Positions 17,455 through 25,076 of a DNA stretch of 32,238 nucleotides are shown piece after piece. Both the position numbers and the translations under genes were made by a program. Location of the stretch: positions 1-32,238 of the forward strand of contig JAHFVD010000084.1 in NCBI GenBank assembly GCA_023264735.1, read 5' to 3'. Source of the DNA: Mycobacterium sp. GTDB taxonomy: Bacteria > Actinomycetota > Actinomycetes > Mycobacteriales > Mycobacteriaceae. Below the pieces are notes generated by a model. The model was given only the letters and a program-made list of their open reading frames with translations. It did no database searches and was not told the origin of the DNA. Position 1 is the stretch's first letter; each line of letters opens with the position of its first letter.

Positions 17455-18624
17455 CTACTGTCGCACGGGCCGCAGCGAACCGGGGGTCAGATCACCCAGC
17501 GTCGGGTAGCCGTCGATGGCCATGATCAGGTCGGCCTCGGCCAGCATCGAGCGCAGCACGTGCACAATTCCGTCGGTGCCGGCCAGGGCAGCACCGTACG
17601 CGTAGGGCCGGCCGATGCCGACCGCCTTGGCTCCCATCGCGAGGGCTTTGACAATGTCGGCGCCGGACCGGACACCGGAGTCGAACAGCACCGGCACGTC
17701 ACCGGCGGCGGCCACCACGTCGGGCAGGCAGTCGAGCGCGGGAAGCCCGCCGTTGGCCTGGCGCCCACCGTGGTTGGAGCAGTAGATGCCGTCGACGCCG
17801 GCGTCGATCGCGCGACGGGCATCGTCGGGATGGCAGATTCCCTTGAGGATCAACGGCAGTTTCGTCAGCGACCGCAGCCACGGTAAGTCGTTCCAGGTCA
17901 ACGAGTTTCCGAAATTGCTGACCCAGGGCAGCACGGCATTGCGCGGGTCGGCGTCGATGTCACCGTCGACCTTGGCGCGGAACACCGGGTCGCTGATGTA
18001 GTTGGACAGGCACATTCCGCGCAGCTGCGGAAAGTTCGAGGTCGACAGGTCGCGCGGCCGCCAGCCGGGCACCCAGGTGTCCAACGTCACCACGATTCCG
18101 GCGTATCCCGCAGCTTCTGCCCGGTGGACGAAGCTTTCGGCCATCTCACGATCGACCGGGGTGTAGAGCTGGAAAAGACCTGGGGTGTCGCCGAATTGGT
18201 CTGCGACGTCCTCCAGCGGATCCATCGTCAGGGTGGAGACGCACATCGGCACGCCGGTCGCTGCCGCGGCACGCGCGGCAGCCAGGTCACCGTGCCGGTC
18301 GATCGTGCACAACCCGATCACCCCGATCGGCGCCATGAACACCGGCGCCGGCCAGCGTCGTCCCCACAGTTCGACGGAGAGGTCCCGCTCGGTGGCGCCG
18401 ACCAGCATCCGCGGTATCAGGCCCCACTGCTCAAAGGCGGTGACATTCGCGCGCTGCGTGCGCTCATCGCCCGCACCACCGGCGACATATGACCAAATTG
18501 ACGGCGAAAGAGCTTGGGCGGCGCGGGCTTCCAGTTCCGCGAACGACATCGGCAGGCTGGGCAATACGCCGGTGAGGCCCTGGAAGTAGATCTCGAGCTG
18601 GTAATTCCCGTACGGCTGGGTCAT
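17455..18624 (-). CDS. Lactate 2-monooxygenase-like FMN alpha-hydroxy-acid oxidase
   Basis: A 389-residue FMN barrel enzyme, near-equal in length and very similar, as recalled, to M. smegmatis lactate 2-monooxygenase, which turns L-lactate and O2 into acetate, CO2 and water. Shared stretches include SYVAGGAGDE, MAPIGVIGLC, TLDTW, GWRPRDL, and the active-site SNHGGRQANGG with catalytic His285. The FMN phosphate site is VLFDSGVRSGADIVKALAMGA. Two-thirds of the way along it lacks some residues of the insertion loop found in the M. smegmatis enzyme. The start ATG has GAAGGA upstream; the frame continues to 18717, but those extra codons are the palindromic repeat. Substrate could be another 2-hydroxy acid. 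It follows the LLM oxidoreductase gene and is coupled to the FMN split-barrel gene. Confidence 0.85.
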   Translation of the reverse strand: MTQPYGNYQLEIYFQGLTGVLPSLPMSFAELEARAAQALSPSIWSYVAGGAGDERTQRANVTAFEQWGLIPRMLVGATERDLSVELWGRRWPAPVFMAPIGVIGLCTIDRHGDLAAARAAAATGVPMCVSTLTMDPLEDVADQFGDTPGLFQLYTPVDREMAESFVHRAEAAGYAGIVVTLDTWVPGWRPRDLSTSNFPQLRGMCLSNYISDPVFRAKVDGDIDADPRNAVLPWVSNFGNSLTWNDLPWLRSLTKLPLILKGICHPDDARRAIDAGVDGIYCSNHGGRQANGGLPALDCLPDVVAAAGDVPVLFDSGVRSGADIVKALAMGAKAVGIGRPYAYGAALAGTDGIVHVLRSMLAEADLIMAIDGYPTLGDLTPGSLRPVRQ

Positions 18625-18640
18625 GCCTCGTCCTTCCGGC

Positions 18641-18701
18641 GCGAGATCGACGTTGTGGCGACTTCTACTCGACTTTCTACGCCGAAATGTCGGTTTGGGC
18701 G
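18641..18701. repeat. Palindromic intergenic element, copy 1
   Basis: Arms AGATCGACGTTGTGGCG (18644-18660) and CGCCGAAATGTCGGTTT (18680-18696) pair at about 12 of 17 positions around a 19-base loop and are followed by GGGCG. It matches copy 2 (22873-22936) along its whole length. It covers the end of the LLM gene and supplies that gene's last residues (QTDISA) and stop codon. Confidence 0.75.
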
Positions 18702-19591
18702 GAGATCTCACCAACAAGATCCGCGACGCGGCGCAGCTGACCGATGTCCGTACTGGTCGGGATCAGGTGCAGCTCGTCGGTCCCGATCGCGGCGAACCCG
18801 CGCAGCACCGCGACGAGTTCGTCGTCGGTGCCGGCCCAGCCGGTGGTCGGCGCCATCGCCTCGACGTACTCCCGGGGAATCCAGTTCATGTAGTGCAGCA
18901 GGTGTTGGGCCACCTGCGCGCGCGGGCCGTCGCCGTCACCGATGGCGAACCAAAACGAGGTCGCGAGATGGGGTTTGGGCTTGCCCGCGGCCGCCCACGC
19001 GTCACGGGCGACGTCGAACAGCTCACTCTGCTTGTCCAGATCGAGGTCCAGCGAGATCCCGGTGATGCCGTCGGCCCATTGCGCCGCACTGCGCAGAGTC
19101 TTGGGCCCGGTGGTGCCGACCAGCAGCCGCGGGCCACCGTCGCGAGCCGGCGCAGGTCCGACCGGCAGCACCGATTCGGTGACCTTCTCCCCCGCCCAGA
19201 CCCGCTTCATGACCGCCACCCGCTCGGCCATCTCCCGCATGGTCTGGGTCGTCGGGTCGGCGCCGGCGGCGCGGTAGTCCTCGTGTCGACCGCCTACGCC
19301 GATGCCGACGGTCAGTCGTCCGCCACTGAGCAGGTCGCCGGTCGCCAGCGCCTTGGCCAGCATCACCGGATTGTGCAACTGGGGAACGATCACGGTGGCC
19401 ACCAGCGGCACCCGCTCGGTCCAGCCGGACAGCGCACCCAACAGCGTCAGCGAATCCGGGTTGGCGAAGGCGATCCGCTCACCCCAGCACAGCGACGAGA
19501 ACGGGCCCTCGTCGATTGTCTGGGCCCACTGCTTGAGGATCTTTGCGTCGACGTCCGGTTCCATCACCGGCAGGGTCATTCCAATCTGCAC
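18677..19591 (-). CDS. LLM-class flavin/F420-dependent oxidoreductase
   Basis: A 304-residue luciferase-like monooxygenase-fold protein. Typical features are the N-terminal strand MQIGMTLPV, ATVIVPQLHNPVMLAKALATGDLLSGGRLTVGIGVGG, and the ligand-binding LLVGTTGPKTLRSAAQWADGI. In mycobacteria this subfamily usually uses coenzyme F420, but no residue seen here proves F420 over FMN, and the substrate is unknown. It starts at GTG with no clear Shine-Dalgarno. The final QTDISA and the TAG lie inside a palindromic repeat element, so the C-terminus may have been changed by that insertion. It is the first gene of a minus-strand run with lactate monooxygenase (52 bases on) and the split-barrel protein. 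Confidence 0.82.
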   Translation of the reverse strand: MQIGMTLPVMEPDVDAKILKQWAQTIDEGPFSSLCWGERIAFANPDSLTLLGALSGWTERVPLVATVIVPQLHNPVMLAKALATGDLLSGGRLTVGIGVGGRHEDYRAAGADPTTQTMREMAERVAVMKRVWAGEKVTESVLPVGPAPARDGGPRLLVGTTGPKTLRSAAQWADGITGISLDLDLDKQSELFDVARDAWAAAGKPKPHLATSFWFAIGDGDGPRAQVAQHLLHYMNWIPREYVEAMAPTTGWAGTDDELVAVLRGFAAIGTDELHLIPTSTDIGQLRRVADLVGEISAQTDISA

Positions 19592-19647
19592 GATCGGATT
19601 CTGACATGGCTGGTACGGGTGCCGCCCGTGCCTGTCTCGGCTACTGA

Positions 19648-19749
19648 CAGGGCATCGACCATGAGCCGATCAAGGACATCGGGGTGGCTCACGTCCTGGA
19701 ATTCCGCGATCCCGACAACATCGCCCTGGAACTGACCGCCCGCAAATAG
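19648..19749 (+). pseudogene. C-terminal remnant of a VOC-family (glyoxalase-fold) gene
   Basis: The 33-codon frame before TAG at 19747-19749 reads like the end of a vicinal-oxygen-chelate protein: GVAHVLEFRDPDNIALELTA, with the family's typical FRDPDNIALEL ending and a potential metal-ligand Glu. An in-frame TGA lies directly upstream (19645-19647), and no N-terminal domain can be found before the oppositely oriented LLM gene. It is most likely the tail of a gene lost by deletion. Confidence 0.6.
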
Positions 19750-19894
19750 CAACTTGCGCGCCAGAAAAGTTGGCGGCCAGCCTATTTGAGATGACATGAA
19801 CCACGAAATTCGGCTGGTTCACAGGTTGGCCGGATACCTTGCGACGCCGTTCCGGCAGCTGTTACGGTTTTGTCCGGGTTTGCCGGGGAGGACA

Positions 19895-19948
19895 ATGGCT
19901 GCATCGGTCGGCGGGCGAATGGCAGTGGAACATGTCCGGCCCGTTTAA
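19895..19948 (+). CDS. Possible 17-codon leader ORF overlapping the nitrilase start
   Basis: The ATG at 19895 follows GGGGAGGA, a far better ribosome binding site than the one before the nitrilase ATG at 19932. The frame encodes MAASVGGRMAVEHVRPV and stops at TAA 19946-19948, overlapping the nitrilase start by 17 bases. It could couple translation by reinitiation. No family resemblance; it may be chance. Confidence 0.25.
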   Translation: MAASVGGRMAVEHVRPV

Positions 19949-21766
19949 AGTCGCCGCCGTCGAGTTCAATCCCGAACTGTTCGAGTTCGAACGCAACATC
20001 GAGCGTGCCTGCGCGGTCACCGAGGAGGCTGCCGCTAACGGGGCGCGCCTGATCGTCCTGCCCGAAGCGGCCCTGTCCGGGTACATCTACGCCGATCGCG
20101 CCCAGTTCCTGCCCTATATGGATACGGTGCCCGGCAAAGGCACGGAAGCCATTGCGGCGATTTGCGCAAAGCATGACTGCTACGTCGCCATCGGCATCGC
20201 CGAGATCGACCCCGCGACGGATCTGACGTACAACACCGGCGCACTCGTCGGCCCGCGCGGCTACATCGGCAAGTACCGCAAGAACGGGCTGAACCCCAGC
20301 GACATCATGTGGTTCACCCCCGGGAACACCGGCTATCCGGTCTTCGACACCGAGCTGGGCACGATCTGCATGATCATCTGCTACGACGACACCTATTGGG
20401 AGCCCGCGCGGCTGGCCGCGATCAAAGGCGCCGACCTGATCGCCTACATCTGCTCCAGTGATCGGGTGCTCACCCAGCTGGGCGCCGAGTCCAACGGAAA
20501 CCATTCGACGATCGCTGCGGTGCAACAACTTTGCGCATGGAACGGGCTGGCGATGGTGGCCGCCGACCGCAACAACGTCGAGACCAATCCGACCACCGGA
20601 CTGTCGGTGATATATGGGGGTTCAGCCTCGATCTGGCAGGCCGACGGCCGGCGCACGGGTCATCTGCCCGCGACCGAGCAGAACCTCACGCTCGCCAACC
20701 CCGGCGCGATCCTGTACGGCGAGATCGACCCCGCGTTGTACGTCAACGACCAGAAGGCAACGTTGCAGCGGCGGCGGCCCGAGCTCTACGGTGACCTCGC
20801 CTTCTACCGGGCGCCGACCGACACCAAGGCGGCGACCCAGTCGCACGCCATCACGGTCACCGCCGTGCAGTACGCCGTCGTCGCCGGCGACTCCGACGGA
20901 AACTTGGGCCGGGCCAACGAGCAGGTGCTCACGCTGCAAGCCGGCGGTGCCGGAGACGGCATCGTGGTGTTTCCCGCGTTCACGCTCACCGGGGCGCCGG
21001 CGACGCCGATGCGGCAACCGCGATCGCCGAGACGGGCATGGGACGGACCGTTCAGGTGCTCAGCGATTTCGCGGTCAGGCTGCAGCGGTTCGTCGTGGGA
21101 AGCCACGTCGAGCACGACGGCGGCGCACTCTTCCACACCGCGGTTCTCATCGGCCCGGACGGGACCGTGAGCGGCAGCTACCGGCAAACGCATCTCGACC
21201 CCGCCTATTCCTGGGCCAGCGCCGGCGACGACCTTCCGGTTTTCGACACCGCTATCGGCCGAATCGGCATGCTGCTCTGCGAAGACGTGCGCTTCCCGGA
21301 AGCCAGTGGCGTACTGGCGGTGCGCCGGGCCGACGTGATCGCGGTCCCCACCCGGTGGCGGGGCGACTACGGCGGTCCGCTGCAAGAGCCCAAAGGGCTG
21401 TTCGCACATGGGTTTGCCGCCAACACGATGTGCCTCTGGTACGCGGTGGCCAAGACCAGCCAGGCCTACACCGTGGTCGCCAACTCCGTAGGCGACGGCT
21501 GCCAGGGCTCCAGCGGTGTGTTCACCATGAATCCGGTCGACGCCGAGGCGCCGGTTGTCGCCGCGGTCGACGACACCGGCGCGGTCAGTGTGGATATCAC
21601 CACTCGCGGGCAGCCGGATTGGTGGATGGATCAGCAGCGGCTCATCGCCGGGCGTCGCACGGATCTGGCGGTGCCTGCGACGCTCCGCACCGACTCGACC
21701 GCATTCACCCACTGGCGGGACAACCCTGGATACGACATGTCCGGTTGGTCCGCGTACTCCCAATGA
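19932..21766 (+). pseudogene. Double carbon-nitrogen hydrolase (nitrilase superfamily), frameshifted
   Basis: Two tandem nitrilase-fold domains, interrupted by a frame change near 20995-21005. Domain 1 (residues 1 to about 310) has the full triad: Glu45 in VLPEAALSG, Lys117 in GKYRKNGL and Cys150 in MIICYDDTYWEP. Domain 2 starts near AITVTAVQYAVVAG; its Glu and Lys positions read FPAFTLTG and YRQTHL, so both are lost, while Cys in LLCEDVRFPEAS remains. After GAPA the first frame degenerates into Arg/Ser-rich sequence, and the homology continues in the -1 frame (DADAATAIAETGMGRTVQVL), as if one base were missing. Such enzymes hydrolyse nitriles or amides; the substrate is unknown. The bicupin gene follows 44 bases on. 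The break may be a real mutation or a sequencing error. Confidence 0.75.
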
Positions 21767-21810
21767 GCTTGACCTGCTGCACCATTCGTCCAATGAGAGG
21801 ATCTAAATAG

Positions 21811-22860
21811 ATGACAAAGCTTGAGCGCAGCGAACATTCGGTGTCATTGCTCGACGGGGAGATCGTCGAGGAATCCGATCTCGGTTCCATCCGCCGGGTC
21901 ACTGCCGACAATCTGCCCATCCTCTCCGGACTGTCGATCAAACGGCTCGTGATCAATCCTGGCGCGATGCGCACGCCGCACTGGCATGCGAACGCCAACG
22001 AACTGGCGTACTGCGTCTCGGGAACGTCCCTGGTGTCTGTGCTCGACAGTGGCAGTCAGTTCTCGTCGTTCACGATCGGCCCCGGCGAGATGTTCCATGT
22101 CGACTCGGGTTCGTTGCATCACATCGAGAACATCGGTGACGAGCCCGCGGAGTTCATCCTCGCGTTTCGCAGCGAACGGCCCGAGGATTTCGGGCTGGGC
22201 GCCGCGTTCGGCGCGATGACCGATGCGGTGTTGGGAAACACCTACGACCTGCCGGCGTCGGATTTCGCCAAGATCCGCCGCGACACCACCGATCGGCGAC
22301 TCGCTGTGCGTGTCGGTGATCCCTCGGTTCCGAGTACCGCGCACTTCAACGATCCGCACAAGTTCGCGGTCGAGGCCCAAAGCCCACCGGTCGGCAGTGC
22401 CGTCGGGTCGGCCCACTTGGCCCGGGTCGGGTTCTGGCCCGCGCTCAAGGATATGTCGATGTACTCCCTGCGGATACGCGAGGACGGGATGCGTGAACCG
22501 CATTGGCATCCGATCACCGCGGAGATGGGCTATGTGGCGTCCGGGAGTTCGCGGATGACGGTCATGAATCCCGATGGGACATTGGACACCTGGTACCTCG
22601 AGCAGGGTGACATGTACTTCATCCCGCGTGCGTATCCGCATCACATCGAGGTATTCGACGCCCCCGACCTGCATTTCGCGATTTTCTTCGACCAGCCGAC
22701 CCCGGGCGATATCGGCTACCGGGCGTCAGCGAGTGCGTACTCACGCGAGGTGCTCGCCGCGACGTTCAACGTGCACATCGACGACCTGCCGAATTTCCCC
22801 TTCACGAAGGCTGATCCGCTGATCGTCAACCGCGTCAACCCGCTCGACCCCCGCGACTAA
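21811..22860 (+). CDS. Bicupin protein, oxalate decarboxylase-like
   Basis: A 349-residue protein with two cupin barrels. The N-terminal cupin has metal ligands His57, His59, Glu64 (PHWHANANE) and His103 or 104 (GSLHHIENIG). The C-terminal cupin has His231, His233, Glu238 (PHWHPITAE) and His277 or 278 (AYPHHIEVF). This is the fold and ligand set of oxalate decarboxylase and oxalate oxidase bicupins, which bind manganese in both barrels. Both sites look intact. No signal peptide is seen, so it acts in the cytoplasm. AGAGGA precedes the ATG, and it lies 44 bases after the broken nitrilase gene in the same direction, so the two may have formed a pathway on a nitrogen-containing acid. Oxalate as substrate is not proven. 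Confidence 0.78.
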   Translation: MTKLERSEHSVSLLDGEIVEESDLGSIRRVTADNLPILSGLSIKRLVINPGAMRTPHWHANANELAYCVSGTSLVSVLDSGSQFSSFTIGPGEMFHVDSGSLHHIENIGDEPAEFILAFRSERPEDFGLGAAFGAMTDAVLGNTYDLPASDFAKIRRDTTDRRLAVRVGDPSVPSTAHFNDPHKFAVEAQSPPVGSAVGSAHLARVGFWPALKDMSMYSLRIREDGMREPHWHPITAEMGYVASGSSRMTVMNPDGTLDTWYLEQGDMYFIPRAYPHHIEVFDAPDLHFAIFFDQPTPGDIGYRASASAYSREVLAATFNVHIDDLPNFPFTKADPLIVNRVNPLDPRD

Positions 22861-22872
22861 CGCACCGAACCG

Positions 22873-22936
22873 CGCCCGAAATCGACGTTTTGCCGAGTCC
22901 CACTTGAACTTTCGCGGCGAAACGTCGGTTTGGGCG
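22873..22936. repeat. Palindromic intergenic element, copy 2
   Basis: Arms AAATCGACGTTTTGCCG (22879-22895) and CGGCGAAACGTCGGTTT (22915-22931) pair at 15 of 17 positions; the symmetry extends outward to CGCCC and GGGCG. It sits between the 3' ends of the convergent bicupin and TDT transporter genes, where the hairpin could end transcription both ways. The sequence is shared with copy 1 at 18641-18701. Confidence 0.8.
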
Positions 22937-22945
22937 CTCGGGGAG

Positions 22946-24124
22946 TTAGGGCGCGGGGTCCTTGTGGGCCTTGATCGGCCCGGCAGCCGGCGGCGGGTTC
23001 AGCAGATTGCCGCGCAGACTGCCTCGGGTGGTGCGCACCGCCACCAGCAGCCAGGTGCTCAGCAGCCCGACATAGGCGATCACTGCGGCAACCGTGAACG
23101 CGGGCAGCTGGGTGTGCACGGCCAGCTGCGTGGTGCCGGTGACGAAGGTGCCGACCGGGAAGGTCAGGCTCCACCAAGTCAACGCGAACGGCATGCCGCG
23201 GCGCAGGGTGCGGACCGTCAACGACGTGGCCAGCGCGATCCAGAGCACGGCGAAGCCCCACATCGGGACGCCGTAGATGATCGCGAAGGCGTTCAGGTCT
23301 TCGGCCAGTTCCGGCGGGACGGCCCGCGCCGCGTTGAGGCCGAGAAGTCCTGCAGCGGTGATGGATTGGCCGATCGGACCAAGCACGATCCACAGCGTGG
23401 GCACCCTCGCGGTGCCCGACGTTCCGTAAAGCGCAAGCCTGCTCCAGATCAACGTGATGATGATGAGCGCGGCCACCAACGACAACCCGAACATCGCGTA
23501 GCAGCCGTAGAGCATGGTGGTGCGCCCGGTACCCGGTGCCATGTGCGAGATGAGCAACGCGCCATTGGCCGCCGACACCATCGGGGGCACGATCGGCATC
23601 AGCCAGCCGCCGAACGCCGCGTCGGGCTCGACGTTGTGCTGGGTGAACATCAGGAACGGAATGCTCACCGCGGTGAACAGGCCCCCGACGGTACCCGCGG
23701 TCCACAGCACCCAGTCCAAGTCGACGGCGAGGCGTTCGCCGATGAGGTCACGGCCGACCAGCACCGCACCGCCGCCGACGGTCATCAGAGCCATCGGCGC
23801 CGCCCCGTAGAAGTGCGCCATCTGCGGATTTCGGGCATGGCTGCGCGCGACCGTCGGGTGCCGCAACCAGTGCACGCCCACCAGCGCCAGCAGGATGACC
23901 AACAGCAGCGCGGCGATCACCCAGACCACCTCGGCGAAGCCGCGCAAACCCCACACGTGGATCGGCAACGTCGCACCGGCGGTCGCCACGATCCCGGTGC
24001 CCATAACCGACGCGAACCAGTTGGGTCCGATGCTGCCGAGCACTTCGACCCGGCTACGCGCTGTTGCCATAAGCCAGAGACGGTACGGCATACGCCGACC
24101 AGAATCGGGGAGGCCGTCGTTCAT
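22946..24124 (-). CDS. TDT/TehA/SLAC1-type transporter
   Basis: About 392 residues with roughly ten hydrophobic helices. The family signature at the first helix, GPNWFASVMGTGIVA, is that of the tellurite-resistance/dicarboxylate transporter group (TehA, Mae1, Ssu1, SLAC1), which moves anions such as malate, sulfite or chloride across the membrane. Further helices include FGGWLMPIVPPMVSAANGA and ALTWWSLTFPVGTF, both typical of the group. The C-terminal tail is Pro/Lys-rich. The start could be the first ATG (24124), which has TATACC five bases upstream and could be leaderless, or an ATG at 24067 (MATARSRVEV). The anion carried cannot be told; a role in sulfite efflux would fit the sulfur genes further right but is only a guess. 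Confidence 0.8.
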   Translation of the reverse strand: MNDGLPDSGRRMPYRLWLMATARSRVEVLGSIGPNWFASVMGTGIVATAGATLPIHVWGLRGFAEVVWVIAALLLVILLALVGVHWLRHPTVARSHARNPQMAHFYGAAPMALMTVGGGAVLVGRDLIGERLAVDLDWVLWTAGTVGGLFTAVSIPFLMFTQHNVEPDAAFGGWLMPIVPPMVSAANGALLISHMAPGTGRTTMLYGCYAMFGLSLVAALIIITLIWSRLALYGTSGTARVPTLWIVLGPIGQSITAAGLLGLNAARAVPPELAEDLNAFAIIYGVPMWGFAVLWIALATSLTVRTLRRGMPFALTWWSLTFPVGTFVTGTTQLAVHTQLPAFTVAAVIAYVGLLSTWLLVAVRTTRGSLRGNLLNPPPAAGPIKAHKDPAP

Positions 24125-24162
24125 TGCACGGTATAGCTGAAAGTGCTTGACTGGTAACGGTA

Positions 24163-24556
24163 ATGGCCATCGCGTTGAATCACACCATTGTCGCGGCGCG
24201 CGATAAACACGAGTCCGCCCGGTTCTTGACCGAGCTGTTCGGGCTGCCGGTTGCGGTCCCGATGGGCCATTTCCTGGCCGTCACCCTCGATCACGGACTC
24301 AGCCTCGACTACGCCGATGTGGCGGCCGACGAACCGATTCGCCCTCAGCACTACGCCTTCCTGGTCTGGAGAAGACGACTTCGACGCGATCTACGCGAAG
24401 ATCACCGATCGCAAACTGCCGCACTGGGCCGACCCGCGCGCAGCCCGGCCCGGTGAGATCAACCGGAACTACGGCGGCCGCGGCGTCTACTTCCGCGATC
24501 CGGGCGGCCACTTCCTGGAGATCATCACCAGGCCCTACGGCTCCGGGGCCGGCTGA
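24163..24556 (+). pseudogene. VOC-family (glyoxalase/bleomycin-resistance fold) protein, frameshifted
   Basis: The two parts lie in different frames. The first reads MAIALNHTIVAARDKHESAR, then FLTELFGLP and RPQHYAFLV. The second continues EDDFDAIYAKITDRKLPHWADP and ends GGRGVYFRDPGGHFLEIITRPYGS. Joined, they form a complete VOC protein of about 130 residues with metal ligands His7 and the C-terminal Glu. The frame is lost at about 24365-24375, where one extra base makes the first frame run into Arg-rich sequence. The gene starts 38 bases from the divergent TDT transporter and ends six bases from the convergent Rrf2 gene. A real pseudogene or a sequence error are both possible. Confidence 0.75.
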
Positions 24557-24562
24557 GACCCG

Positions 24563-25036
24563 TCACCCGCTGTGGCCGCGCCGGTCCTCCTGGCCCAGGT
24601 AGTCGTGGGCAAACCGGGCGACATGGTCGGGCAGTTGGCCGCTGGCCACATCAGCCAGGCTGGTTTCCTCGAGTACGGAACGCATGCTGGCCCGCAGTGC
24701 CCGCCACACATCGGTCAGGGCGGCCGTCGGCCCGCTGTACGGCAAGTCGCCAAGGCCGATGTCACGCACACTCGCCAACGGCCCGTCGATGCAGCGCAAC
24801 ACGTCGGCAATGCTGATTTCGGCGGCGGGCCGGCCCAGCTCGTAACCGCCGTCGCGGCCGCGGTGGCTGCGAACCAGCCGGTCGGTGCGCAGATCGGACA
24901 GGATGTCGACCAGGAACTGTGCCGGGATGCCCTGGGCCTTGGCCAGATCCTCGGTCTTGACCAGCGCACCGGTGTCGACGGATGCGAGCTGGGTCATCGC
25001 GCGGACGGCATACTCGGCCTTCGCTGACATCCGCAT
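24563..25036 (-). CDS. Rrf2-family transcriptional regulator (Rv1287-like)
   Basis: A 157-residue winged-helix regulator. It opens MRMSAKAEYAVRAMTQLA, has the recognition region LAKAQGIPAQFLVDILSDLRTDRLVRSHRG and the wing RDGGYELGRPAAEISIADVLRCIDG, and ends in a helical dimerisation part. The three Cys that bind an Fe-S cluster in IscR and NsrR are absent (the only Cys is in VLRCIDG), so it may sense a metabolite or protein partner, as the cysteine regulator CymR does. The sequence is very close to Rv1287 as recalled, which follows cysN in M. tuberculosis. Here it stands about 3.7 kb beyond cysNC, still on the same strand. Control of the sulfate genes is a reasonable inference, not shown. Confidence 0.85.
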   Translation of the reverse strand: MRMSAKAEYAVRAMTQLASVDTGALVKTEDLAKAQGIPAQFLVDILSDLRTDRLVRSHRGRDGGYELGRPAAEISIADVLRCIDGPLASVRDIGLGDLPYSGPTAALTDVWRALRASMRSVLEETSLADVASGQLPDHVARFAHDYLGQEDRRGHSG

Positions 25037-25076
25037 GCTGCGAATTCTGCCACTGCCCACTCGGCAGCCGCCTCAG

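Noticed and set aside
20990..21010. Programmed -1 frameshift in the double nitrilase
   Set aside because: There is no slippery heptamer, only GC-rich sequence without a homopolymer run, and no clear downstream stem placed for it; a mutation or sequence error is simpler.
22904..24136. Plus-strand open frame of 410 codons
   Set aside because: It mirrors the TDT transporter gene; the translation is Gln/Arg/His-rich and without hydrophobic or domain pattern.
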